Below are positions 23,484-33,970 of a DNA stretch of 64,000 bases, in pieces. Numbering within the stretch: the stretch's first letter is position 1; each line of letters starts with the position of its first letter. The DNA is taken from positions 16,675,664 through 16,739,663 of the forward strand of contig NC_057768.1 in the NCBI RefSeq assembly GCF_010389155.1, given 5' to 3'. The stretch is from Erigeron canadensis. Its lineage: Eukaryota > Streptophyta > Magnoliopsida > Asterales > Asteraceae. A program made the position numbers and the translations under genes. Under the pieces are notes generated by a model that was given only the letters and a program-made list of their open reading frames with translations, ran no database searches and was not told where the DNA came from.

Positions 23484-23655
23484 TAGCCGGTCCTATTGAG
23501 GATTGTGTGTGCTCTATTGATACTATTAGCCGGTCCTATTGAGGATTGTGTGTGCTCTATTGATACTATTAGCCGGTCCTATTGAGGATTGTGTGTGCTC
23601 TATTGATACTATTAGCCGGTCCTATCGAGGATTGTGTGTGCTCGCTTACTTATGT
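23484..23655 (+). repeat. Four tandem 43-bp units in solo LTR 1
   Basis: tagccggtcctattgagg starts at 23484, 23527, 23570 and 23613, a constant 43-bp period. The fourth unit has one change (tatcgagg) and is truncated. Confidence 0.9.
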
Positions 23656-24115
23656 GCAAGTTGGTCACTAGCCACTACATACGACTTAATACTTGAGATC
23701 TATTGGCGGTATAAAATGCTTTTATACTACTTGTTTATACTCAAACCTACGAACTCACCAACCTTTGTGTTGACTCTTTTAAGTATTCCTTTCAGGTAAT
23801 CAGGCTAATCGTGGCTAGGAGTGGTAGCATGGGACTATTAGCAGACTTCAGGATTTAGGGTTGGAGTTTGCATGCTTGTACTTTGTGTTGGGTGGCAATA
23901 TGCCCAATCGTATCCCCTGCGTGGGAACCTTTCGTACTTGATTTGATCATCTTTGTTGAACTTGTGTGTGTAATAACTACTACTATGCTTGTTGGGTTAT
24001 GAAATTGACTATTTATGTTTATCCTAAGCACTCATTTAGTATTCCTATGTAACATCCATGTGCGCGTGTGCTTTATCTTACATCCCGAGTTTTCCGCCGC
24101 TGTCGGGGTGTTACA

Positions 24116-25207
24116 CCATGTAAGCTTCCTTACATTCGAATTTTCTATTTCATTGTCATATATTATTTTCTTCAAAATAATGATACTAACTTGAGCGTCG
24201 AAATGGCGTTAGCCAAAAGGATAATGTCAGTTTCAAAGAAATTTTTGGTTTTATAGGTTCTACAAGACGAATCTATATCAATAATCACATTCACAAGAAC
24301 ATACGATAAGGTTCGGCTCTTATGCCTACATATGGTTAAAGGTCTTCACCTTTTCATTATGGAATTTCTATTGGATGGCTCTAACGCCAAATTTTGGTTA
24401 AAGGTATACACCTTTCTTAAATCGCCCGGGTCGCACAAATTAATTAGATGGTTGAAGGGTTAAATTCCAAGATCATCGAAATTAATTCTTGTGGTTATCA
24501 ATGTTACCATTGATCTCCCGATTTGGCTAACCACGCCACCATAATCCAATGAACATTCGAAATGGGCTAACCACGCCTCTTAAGTAATTTCAAGATATTG
24601 AGACACCCTTAATATCTTGAACAACAGTGTTCTTACGAAGTAAATTAAAATTGAGAATGTCCCTTCTTGATTTTAATTACTAACGAAAGTTTATTCGATT
24701 CCACACCTATATATTATTTTAATGCAAGCATAAGTGGACATCGACAGTTATTAAACATACTACAGGCTAAAAATCATAGCCATCAAGTGGGATCCTAATC
24801 GCTCACACAAGGTGCATGTATCTTATCTTTAATCACTGTGTTGATTTGACTACTTACTGAAATTATTGTCTAGTAAGTCAAAAGTCATAATTATCTGACA
24901 AACGATGCAGTAATATTAATTACTCATTTTACTATTATACCCTCGTTAACAGTTTTGGTTTTTTAAACAAAAATCAAAATGGATCGAAAGATTAATATTT
25001 CATTCAAAAGCATATATATACAAAACTACTCAAGAGCGGTCTTTTACAACCATAATTGACCACTCCGGATCAATCTCGCCCCTCCTAGTACATTGTTTTT
25101 CTACCTTGCACTACCCGTATCGATTCAATTTCTTAAACATCAAAAGAAAGCCTAAAAATATGGGCTCCGGCCTTTGCATTATATCCATCATCACCCATAG
25201 AAATTTC
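24116..25207 (+). other. Tat 3' non-coding region
   Basis: No plus-strand gene seen. Short motifs such as ggctaaccacgcc and ggttaaaggt recur a few times. The region lies between integrase and an antisense gene. Confidence 0.55.
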
Positions 25208-25624
25208 TTACAAATGAATATCCCAGTAGAGATCGGAACTAACTTCCTTCAATCTACTGAGGATGGACCTTGTTCTCGCTAACTCCTCCCTGGCACCTCT
25301 GAGTTCTTCATGTGTAACACCTAGTTCGCAACAAATCTCTTTCAAAGCATTGTTCAAAATCTTGATTTTTACTTCCAAACCTTTCTTAACCTCTGAACTC
25401 ATTTCTTGCTCAGTTGTTGCGGACTCCTTGTAAGACTTGACCAAGCTTTCTAAAGTCTGTATAATGTCGTCATTAAGTTTGTCTTTTGCAAGTTGCTGTT
25501 CTTCGAGATTAGCAAGAGACTAAAACGAAAAGTAAAAATAGTTAGAAGTAACAAGAATAATATCTAAACAAATGATATTAGAACATACCTTTTAACGAAA
25601 CTCTCCTAACGATTTTAAAGACAT
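25208..25624 (-). pseudogene. Antisense two-exon coiled-coil ORF in the Tat 3' region
   Basis: On the minus strand an ATG at 25624 opens MSLKSLGEFR. A GT donor (AAAAG/GTATGTTC, GT at 25588-25587) and an AG acceptor after TTTTCGTTTT (25521-25520) bound a 69-bp intron. Exon 2 (25519-25208) continues in the same phase as SLANLEEQQLAKDKLNDD and ends WDIHL. The protein would have about 115 residues, largely Leu/Glu/Lys heptad-like sequence, so coiled coil is likely. One TAA (codon 11, perhaps from CAA) interrupts exon 1. Antisense extra ORFs between integrase and 3' LTR have been reported for Tat-group elements; function unknown. Confidence 0.6.
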
Positions 25625-25692
25625 GATGAGAATCTATATTTTTGAAGAAAAAGAAACTGTTGATAATATGCAAAGGAGTAAAAGGTATTGAC

Positions 25693-25699
25693 TTATATA
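25693..25699 (-). promoter_or_regulatory. TATA box of the antisense Tat ORF
   Basis: Minus-strand CTATATAAG lies about 70 nt upstream of the ATG at 25624, suitable for a short 5' leader. Confidence 0.5.
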
Positions 25700-25876
25700 G
25701 AGGGGTGAAAGGGTGGAAAATGAACCGTCAAAACTTTTGGCTATGCTTTTTAACACGCGTCCTATCCGTGGAACGGTTTTTTGAAATTTTACCATTTGAC
25801 TCCGGTCAAAGCTTTCTCTAGAAGCTTCAAAGTTATTCAAATAAAAATGATTTTATAAAATAACTTTAGGGACAAT

Positions 25877-26790
25877 TGTTATGCCTGGAAATTTCAAGTA
25901 CCAATATCTTGAAAGCCCAAGATCTTGACATATCTGGATCTTGACACAGCGGAACATTCGGAAGATATACTAACGTATTGTTACACATGTTATTATTTCC
26001 TCGTGAGTAATACATGCAGGATCAATGATAATCAATATCACACATGGAGAAATACCTCTAACGGTATGAAATCAAGGAAACACGCAAAGAATCTCTTCAA
26101 CGCGCAAAGAATATTTAGTCCACCAACATAATCGGACTTCAAGTTGAATTCAACACGAGATAAAATAAGCTAACGGTCACTTGACCAGGCAAGATCTTCA
26201 CCAACGTTCAAGAACCGAAGATCCCTACAATATCGGAGAATTAGTTTAACACTAGCATTATAAATAGAAGAAGGTTGATCGATCATAGGCACTTACTTTC
26301 ATCTGCTATTACTCGTACTCACACACACTACATACTGTTCTTATTCGCTGCTCATACACTTAGAAAGATCGATTAACCGACTTCCACCCATTGTAAACAT
26401 TTCAATACACATCAATAAAGAACAAGACAGGAACGATTATTTCCTCCCGGGATTTTTATGTCGGCGATCCTCTAAGGATTAAGGGCTTTTCCTCGTTATC
26501 AAATATCGGTGTTCTTGCTCTTTACTCTTTATTTTACGCATTATTTGTTTGATTCTTGCTTGATATCTTGTTTATCTAAACATATTCTGCATTGTTTACA
26601 TTAGTTTGCGATTATAGAGACCTTCTTTATTGTTTAGTCGACATAATCTAATATCAAAAGTCTTTCTTACCAACGCATCTTTGTAACTTAACGTATTTTA
26701 CAAGCACATAACCTCACGAACGAAAGTTTGGTTACTTAATTTATCTAAGTCTTCAACGTAAATTATCTTAGGTGATTTTTGACCAAAACA
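25877..26790 (+). repeat. Tat 3' LTR
   Basis: 914 bp, TGTTATGCCTGG to GACCAAAACA. TATAAATA is at 26259-26266 and AATAAA at 26414-26419. A weak purine tract (ttaggga) precedes it. The right flank is the TSD aatgg, followed directly by Copia-A extra-ORF sequence. Confidence 0.9.
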
Positions 26791-26957
26791 AATGGCAACA
26801 CAAGAACAAGGCTGAAAAGGGCTTGGAATATGTATTGCAGAACCTGATGAAATTCAAAGAAAATGTTGAAGAAAGATTGAACTTTGATTCAAAAGACCAG
26901 CAGCCTATTTCATCTGTTGTTAAGAGGAGGAAAACTGGCGAAGGGCCATCTATTTAA
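26791..26957 (+). pseudogene. Copia-A extra ORF, C-terminal end
   Basis: Reads WQHKNKAEKGLEYVLQ then VKRRKTGEGPSI and stops at 26955-26957. It continues LLEK from the left side of the Tat element. The basic KRRK near the C-terminus could be a nuclear localisation signal, but this is only a pattern match. Confidence 0.75.
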
Positions 26958-27230
26958 GTTTTCCTTCTATCTATCGACTTGTAATTTTATTTACTTTCTT
27001 GTAACTATTGTAAAATTATTGTATATACAAGTTGCCAGATTGTAACCCACAAGATAGATAGCTGATAATATCTACAAACAAATTAAAATTGAACCCAAGG
27101 CACTTAATGATCTATAAAAATGCCTTGAAAAATTAATAGGTTTTATCAAACTCAAGTATTTCAAACTTATACGTGTATAGAAACAAGTTTGAAAATACTT
27201 GGCAATATTTCAAGACAATTAGGGGGAATT
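26958..27230 (+). promoter_or_regulatory. Copia-A 3' UTR and polypurine tract
   Basis: AT-rich 3' UTR without genes, ending in the PPT tagggggaatt (27220-27230) immediately before the LTR TG. This primes plus-strand DNA synthesis. Confidence 0.85.
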
Positions 27231-28210
27231 TGATAGGTCCAATTTTGCTGAAAACTGGAGCTCTCCAGTTGCATCTGGAGAGATTGAAGAATTGTCTGAA
27301 ATATTTGAAGTCCAGTTGAAATGTACAGTTTATGCAACTGATGACTTCCTTCAGTTGAGATCTGAAGAATAACATCTGAAGACATTCCAATTGAAGTCGA
27401 AGACAACAAATGGAAGAAAGAGAAAGGCAATGGCAACAAAACCCAGTTGACTTTCTGATCAGATAAATCAACTAGAGATCCTTCAGTGTAAATGCTCTTA
27501 CAAATCTTTACACTGATTACGAGGAGGACCTTTTACACTACATCCTTTTACCCGGACAATAATCTTGTCTTTGGATAAAAGTGCAAAGATATAGAGTGGT
27601 TGAATAAAGTAACCTTTTGTCTTACTTTATTTAGCACACACACAAAGAATTATTTACTAATACTCTTGTGTGCTGTCAACCATATTTGTATGTCGAAGTT
27701 GAGATCCCAATGCTCAACCTTCGATTATAAATAGAGGTCCTTGCACAAGCATTTGAATAACTTTGCAAAAACACATATACCTGCAATATCGTTGGTGAAC
27801 TTGTGCAATATTCTCTCAATCGCTAAAAGGAACATTTCACAACTCTAAGTGTTTCGATTGTATAAGAGAATTTTCATGTATAGATCATTGTATTTCATAG
27901 GTTGTTAGGATATTTACATTCGTGTATTATCTTGGTTCCGCAACAACCTTGTATTTTATTTAACAATCTATAAATAAAATACACTTGAAAAAATTACATA
28001 TTGTCTCACCAATTTACTTTACGTGTACTTTACATTATTGCTTCGTATTTACTTATTTGTATTGTCACCTTAATAAGTAACTTCCAGTTAACCTGGTACA
28101 CTATTCACTACAACTGGTCACGTCCAAATACAATGAACATGTTGCAAAGTAAACTCACCATCGACATAGAGGTGTCTTCAGTACTCATTTAGTAATAGTT
28201 GGGACTTACA
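27231..28210 (+). repeat. Copia-A 3' LTR
   Basis: 980 bp, TGATAGGTCC to GGGACTTACA. The family palindrome AACTGGAG-CT-CTCCAGTT (27253-27270) is better kept than in the 5' LTR. TATAAATA is at 27726-27733. Followed by TSD ttaag, after which the Copia-0 frame resumes. Confidence 0.93.
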
Positions 28211-29848
28211 TTAAGGAAGCAAACGACTGCCAGACAAGGGCATAGGTTTATGATCTATCCTAGATTTGTTATGATGATTATTAATCATCATATTCCTAAT
28301 CCGCCTGCTACTAAGACAGTTCTGAAAGTGACGTTCATGGTGGGAAGGGCATATGATGAGTTCAGGAATCGTTTTTTTGGTGATCCTGGTGCTCAAGATG
28401 TACCCTTGTTTGGAGCTCTTGTGGATATAAATTTTAATCCACCTACTGCTGAAGAGTTTGCCAGATTCATAACTGAGATCGTTCCACATGAGCCACCTGC
28501 TAATCTAGTTCCTCTATAGATGGTGATGTTAGATGAGTCAATGCATGATATTGAGCAACCAAAGGTTTAGAGTATAGAAAGGGTGAGGGTTGAGAAGGAT
28601 GATGTGGTTCTTGACAAAAAAAAAAATAACAGGAGCACATGAAGATTCTGTTGATTATGTTGCTAGTGCTACTGATGTTGCTTCGAAGAAAAATCCATCT
28701 GATTTAGGTCTGAAAAGAAAGAGAACAAAGTCTTCTAGGGATGTTGAGGTGCCAGATGTTAAAGAGGTACCTGCTCTGAAGAAGAAAAATGTTATTAGAT
28801 TGAAAGTGAGAGAGAAAGTTGTTGCTAGTGGAGTGGATGAGACTGTTAAAGCTCCAAAATCATCAAGCAGAATTCCTGAACAGAGGTCTAGGAGATTAGT
28901 TGAACCACATGCAAAGACAGTGATGCCAAGAAGATCTCAAAAGACGACTATTAATCTTGAGAGGCCGTTTGCAACTCATAGAATGAGGGATTCAGTGCCT
29001 AATCACGAACCAAGAGCTGAAGCGACTACACGTCAAGTTCCTATCTTACCACCAGTGTTTGGTATGCCTGACATGAAAGGGATGCAGAAAAGGCAAAAGG
29101 AAGTTGAGACGTTAAAGAAAGTTCTTGATGATGAGAGGAAGAGTCATCAAGACTTTATTAACACTCTCATGTCCAACTTTGACATGGTTCGTCGTGAAGC
29201 TACTAAGGCAGAAAGTTTGGCAACTAAAGTTAAGACTGGTGTAGTTAGAGTAGCTGAACAAATGACAAAGATTGCTGGTCATGCTGGATAGTGTGATGCA
29301 ATCAGATTTGAATAAGTTGGTTGAGAAGTCTCTGGTTGAAAATCAGTTATTACCAGATCTAGGCTGTAAGGGTGATGAGCTTTCAAAGAAGAAAGATGAT
29401 GATTCAAATCAAGACCCGGATGCAGCAAAGGATAGGGGAAATGCTAATCTCGAAGATCTGACCAAGGCAATAGAGTCATTGACTGAGATTGTATCTGGTT
29501 TGGGAGAATTTTCAAAGACAACCAAAATTTTGAGAGAAGAAGGTAAAATAATCTATGGTGATGAAAGTTGGATGGACATCGTAGAGATTGATATGCCAGT
29601 TACAGCTTCAAGGCTTGTGGATGAAGATCTTGAGCGCAAAGGGTTCAATATTGACAACTTTCGAGCCAAGCTAGATAGAATGGACACTTCTAATCAAGTC
29701 CAATATCCAGAAGCTCAAGTTGCTTAAGAACCAATTGGGGTGAATCTTGATGAGCTACATGCAGAGCCAAGTGCTAACACTAAGTCTGGATGGTGGTTGC
29801 ATAGTAAGGCTGAGCTTGAAGCATTGTATAGACCTATTAAGTATAAAT
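28211..29848 (+). pseudogene. Copia-0 extra ORF, C-terminal half
   Basis: The frame continues from 5447 across the Copia-A site: LRKQTTARQGHR then MIYPRFVMMII, the mid-protein motif shared with Copia-B (LFPRFAMIII) and Copia-C (IPFIRFLTVIV). After VPL-stop at 28519, further frames 28590-29291 and 29272-29727 hold a Lys/Arg-rich segment, a coiled-coil-like stretch (KRQKEVETLKKVL) and the acidic GCKGDELSKKKDDD that aligns with Copia-B DGCKDDELAKKTRDDD. It ends at WWLHSKAELEALYRP, where the Tekay-like LTR begins. Confidence 0.65.
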
Positions 29849-32045
29849 GTAACACCCATCATTTAAAAACAAGGATTTCCAAAAATTTTAACCTTACGGT
29901 GTCAAAGAAAGCGGAACAAACATTTAAAAGTCCAAACCAATAAATTCAGTTTGGTTTATTCATTAAAAGGTGTCACTTCTCATATCATTGAAACAAGTCT
30001 AAACGAAAATCCATCGGTTGCCCAACATTAAAAAACCGATAACAAAGTCTTTACAAGTCTTAAATAGCAAAACATAGTTCAAATGTCTAAAAGGAGCAGC
30101 CACTATGGGTAAACTATAGTCATCTTCATTTGCTATCTACCCATGCCTCGCTCTTTATTCATCAATGATCATAAGCTTGCTAAACCTGTGGGAACAACAC
30201 ATTTCAAGAAACAAGTGTTAGCTAACGAATTAGCTAAGTAAGAATACACAAGGTTTAGAAAGCATTTGTCCAATTAAAACATTATATAAGAGTCGTATTA
30301 CATTATTAAGGCACATATCAATACATACATCACATCTTTGCATTAAACATCTTTCTCATAGGATATAACATCCTAAAGGTGCCTAGTCATATTTAACATC
30401 TTCACATATTACATCTAAACATCTTTTAAGTGTAACATAAGTCACACCCGCCTAGATAGATTAACCTTACGGCTGTCCATCAATGTCGTTAAGGAATGCA
30501 CGCCAATCCAGGAGTAATCCATATGTTCTATGACAAATGGGGCGGGTCAGACCTCCCGTATTACTCTTCACATATTAGACCATGTTGCAAGATGCCACCC
30601 GAGGAACCACATCTACGCACCCGCCGGGCAAGGCAAGTACGAGTTAAGCTTAACACTTTCACATCTAGATTACGAGCTCGATTTTTACATATCATATGGT
30701 TTAGGTGTTTACACAAGCTAAACAACTAGCACATGTACATCTTTTACGTTTGGGCCCTTAAACGTGCACGTGACATGGCAACTTAAAGAGTCTAGTGAAC
30801 TAGATGAACAAGCCATACAAACATGCACAATCAATACATCTCAAAACATAGCATACCATTTCATTTCATATTACATTATTTCATATTATAGGGACTGCAA
30901 TTCAGGCCTCAAAGATCATTTACATTTCCCATGTCACCTCCCGTATATCCCGATTACCCATAAACGATCAAGATATCAAATGGAAAGTTAATATATGAAA
31001 ACCATCTTTCATTGAACCCTCAGCGTGTCAAAGTAGTGTATCTTACCTTGATACAGCTTACCAACAAGTTAAGAGTATCTTAATGTGCTTGCTAAGTGCT
31101 CCCGACAACCTAGAACGCGTATAAGATTGAAATATAAGCTAAACAAAGTATTTTGTGCAATCTGGCAACAGGTGCGTCGCATTTTTCAAACATAAGGTCA
31201 GGTCAGTTGCAGGTGTGCCGCACCTGCCCTTGGTGCGTCGCATATCGGGCTTCAAACGAAAATCGAATTTTCAAAACTGGGCTGTGGTGCGTCGCACCTG
31301 GGGTGTCGACCAGCAAACTCAATTTCAAACTTGCTCTAAACGATTCATATTCGATCTCAAACCTTTGGCCCGACCTGGAGACACAAAATTGACCTTTTTG
31401 ACAACACTTTTAATGACTTTAATCCATCAATCAATCCTTTAATCCTTTACAACATAAATCAATCATTGAATCACCCGAACAACATGAAATCGGTAACCGT
31501 TTAATCGATTATCCCAACCCACACCCCATGGCTTGGGTTGAATACAAACCTATGACTTTAATAATCAGATTTCAAAGAGAATATTACCTATAATACCTAT
31601 AGATGACATAGGGGATTCAAGATCTAAACAAAACAGGATCAATACTGCATGAAACAATGAAATCTTGGAGGGAATTTACTTGGAGAGGGAGGGAGGATTG
31701 GTTAGGGTTCTTCACGCACACGTTCCAGAAGTTTTGTGACAATTAGGGCTGCCTAATTGCTCATTAACCCTGGCCATCCACTCATTAAGTTACACTTAGG
31801 ACCCCTCAACTTCTAAACTTAACGTTCTTAGCTTAAACTCACTTACCGGGAGACTTGACACACTAACAAGCACTTAACTACATCGTCCTACTTTAATTTC
31901 GTTCATTAAACATCACATTAGTCATATCACATTAAACATATAAACATTAAATCACATGATCACATATAAGGCACATAAACTTAATGACCTAACGTTAACT
32001 AATGGAAAGTCAAATAGTCAAACACGAAAAATTTGGGATGTTACA
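29849..32045 (-). repeat. Tekay-like 3' LTR
   Basis: 2197 bp; minus strand starts TGTAACATCCC and ends GGGTGTTACA. It abuts the PPT at 32046 and the interrupted Copia-0 ORF at 29848. No clear TATA box was found. The short ORFs in it are not supported as genes. Four copies of a GC-rich palindrome lie at 31171-31298. Confidence 0.88.
31171..31298 (-). repeat. Palindromic motif GGTGCGTCGCACC in the Tekay-like LTR
   Basis: GGTGCGTCGCA at 31171-31181 and 31232-31242, CAGGTGTGCCGCACCTG at 31210-31226, and GGTGCGTCGCACC at 31286-31298. The last is a perfect odd palindrome around one base. Confidence 0.8.
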
Positions 32046-32060
32046 ATTACCTCCCCCTTA
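32046..32060 (-). promoter_or_regulatory. Tekay-like polypurine tract
   Basis: The plus strand reads attacctccccctta, so the minus strand has TAAGGGGGAGG beside the LTR start. It overlaps the stop region of pol. Confidence 0.85.
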
Positions 32061-33970
32061 AGAGAATTCCGTCCCCGGAATCACCTCAGAAATGAACAAT
32101 TCTGGATACTTCTCTTTCATCACGAATTCGGTTTCCCAAGTCATACTTTCACCGTGGTTATGCTTCCATTTGATCAACACAAGGTCAATCATTTTCCGGC
32201 GTAGCTTCTTTTGCTTCCTTCCAAGTATTGCTACCGGTTCTTCAATCATTCTTTTCTTCGGATCAATGCTCACATCTTCAATGAGAATAACACTAAACTC
32301 CTCCGCTAAACATTTCCTCAAGTAAGAGACATGAAAGGTATTATAAACTCCATCCAATTCTGGAGGCAATTCTAATTGATACGCCACATCTTTGATACGC
32401 TTCAAAACCTTCAACGGTCCAATGAATCGTGGGCTTAACTTTCCTTTCTTTCCAAAATGAAGGACTTCTTTCCATGGGGAAACTTTCAGCATCACCATAT
32501 CACCAACTTGAAACTCAACCGGTCTTCTTTTCTTGTCGGCATAAGTTTTCTGTCCTTCTCTAGCCACACGAAGTTCTTCCTTTGCAATATTAACTTTTTC
32601 AGTAGTGATCTCTATAATTTTAGGACCCGTAATTTTCTTTTCACCGGGCTCCATCCAACAACTTGGAGTCCTACACCTTCTACCATAAAGCATTTCAAAC
32701 GGTGGCATTCCAATACTTGCATGATAGCTATTATTATAAGAAAACTCAATCAATTTCAAGTGATCATCCCATGCTCCACCATACTCTAATACACAAGCCC
32801 TCAACATATCCTCCAACGTTTGAATTGTTCTTTCACTTTGCCCATCAGTTTGAGGATGATAGGCGGAGTTCAAGTTTACTCTAGTACCTAGTTCTCGTTG
32901 AAGGCTTTTCCAAAAACTAGATACATACCTCATGTCTCGATCTGAAACAATAGACAAAGGAACACCATGCTTGGCGATAACTTCATCTATGTACATCTTT
33001 GCCATCTTGGTCAATGGTACATCTTGGCGTGTTGTTAAGAAATGAGCACTCTTCGTCAACCTACCCACAATAACCCAAACCATGTCATTTCCCTTAGGGA
33101 TTCTAGGCAACTTGGTCACAAAATCCATAGTAATATGATCCCATTTCCATTCCGGAATCTCCAATTGGTGCAACATTCCATATGGCTTTTTGTGATCAGC
33201 TTTTACCCTTGCACAAGTCAAGCATCTTTCAACAAAATGTGCGACTTCACCCTTAATGTCTGGCCACCAATAAATAGGTTTCAAATCTGCATACATCTTT
33301 GTAACACCGGGGTAAACTGAATATCGTGACCTATGAGCTTCTTCAAGGATCAATTCTCGGTTACCATCAAGCAATGGTACCCAAATTCGACCCTTATATG
33401 TTCGGAAACCACGGCTGTTCGTTTCCATGGCAAGACGTTTCTTCTTTCCAATACCTTCCTTGTCAATGTTATCCTTCATCAAAGCCTTCACTTGAGCTTC
33501 CTTGATACGATCAAGTAACCCTGACTTAGCTTGAACAACCATGCTCATCAATCTACAAGAAAAATTCTGCACCTTTCTACTTAATGCATCAGCCACAACA
33601 TTAGCTTTGCCAGGATGATATCTGATCTCACAATCATAATCTTTCAGAAGTTCCATCCATCTCCTTTGTCTTACATTCATTTCCTTTTGCGAGAACACAT
33701 ATTGTAAACTTTTATGATCGGTGTATAAAGTACACCTAGTGCCATATAAGCAATGCCTCCATAGCTTCAAAGCAAACACCACAGCAGCCAACTCTAGATC
33801 ATGGGTCGGGTAATTCTTTTCATGAGGCTTCAACTGACGTGAAGCATAGGCAATAACCTTGTCCCTTTGCATGAGAACACAACCCAAACCTGAAATAGAA
33901 ACATCACTATAAACAACAAGATCATCAGTACCTTCAGGTAAAGCGAGGACTGGAGCTTCACATAACTTGG
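32058..33970 (-). CDS. pol: Tekay-like pol, RNase H to chromodomain (5' part displaced)
   Basis: An open frame of about 637 codons runs from the Copia-B insertion point to the stop near the PPT. Order: RNase H ([35 protein letters not shown]), integrase zinc finger ([19 protein letters not shown]), DDE core ([21 protein letters not shown] in [10 protein letters not shown]), the GPY/F-type C-terminus ([24 protein letters not shown]) and a chromodomain ([29 protein letters not shown]) to IPGTEFS. The chromodomain places it among chromoviruses; those domains can bind modified histones and guide integration. This half looks young because no stop or frameshift is seen. Confidence 0.92.

Larger units (their letters stand above)
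21978..24115 (+). mobile_element. Solo LTR 1 (large gypsy-type LTR)
   Basis: 2138 bp from TGTAACAACCGCC to CGGGGTGTTACA, flanked by the perfect TSD ccatg (21973-21977, 24116-24120). TATAAAAG at 22211-22218 precedes a CT/CA-rich leader. No internal coding region is present, so an LTR-LTR recombination product is likely. Ends and promoter layout resemble solo LTR 2 (56634-60108). The lineage is probably chromovirus-like, inferred from the termini and LTR length. Confidence 0.85.
17417..26790 (+). mobile_element. Tat-lineage Ty3/gypsy element
   Basis: The 3' LTR is complete; the 5' LTR is truncated. The internal region has gag end, protease, RT, RNase H plus a second (archaeal-type) RNase H, and integrase, the layout of the Tat/Ogre group. 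TSDs are aacgg (17412-17416) and aatgg (26791-26795), one C/T difference. Removing the element rejoins the Copia-A extra ORF in frame (LLEK then WQHKNKAEK). A solo LTR is nested at 21978-24115. Confidence 0.88.
5448..28210 (+). mobile_element. Copia-A, Sirevirus-lineage Ty1/copia element with nested insertions
   Basis: Both LTRs, PBS, gag, protease-integrase, RT-RNase H, extra ORF and PPT are present in canonical copia order. The perfect TSD ttaag (5443-5447 and 28211-28215) proves the two LTRs belong together although they are 22 kb apart. Removing the Tat element (9.4 kb) and the LINE fragment leaves about 13 kb. RNase H ends with motifs typical of SIRE elements (KLVSWTSKKQ, STAEAEY). All genes are broken, so the copy is dead. 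Confidence 0.9.
1..29848 (+). mobile_element. Copia-0, old Sirevirus-type Ty1/copia element (partial, host of all later insertions)
   Basis: Only the part downstream of pol is in the window: a non-coding spacer, an internal promoter region and an extra ORF, at 1-5447 and again at 28211-29848. The two ORF halves join exactly when Copia-A and one copy of its 5-bp TSD are removed. No pol domain is visible, so the copia assignment is inferred from two homologies to Copia-B: the extra ORF, and the spacer block 1-595, which matches 41625-42165 in inverted orientation. The right side is cut at 29848 by the Tekay-like chromovirus. It must be the oldest layer because both large insertions lie inside it. 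Confidence 0.7.

Noticed and set aside
30496..31442. Short plus-strand ORFs in the Tekay-like 3' LTR
   Set aside because: They lie inside a well-bounded LTR, antisense to the element, and show no family resemblance.
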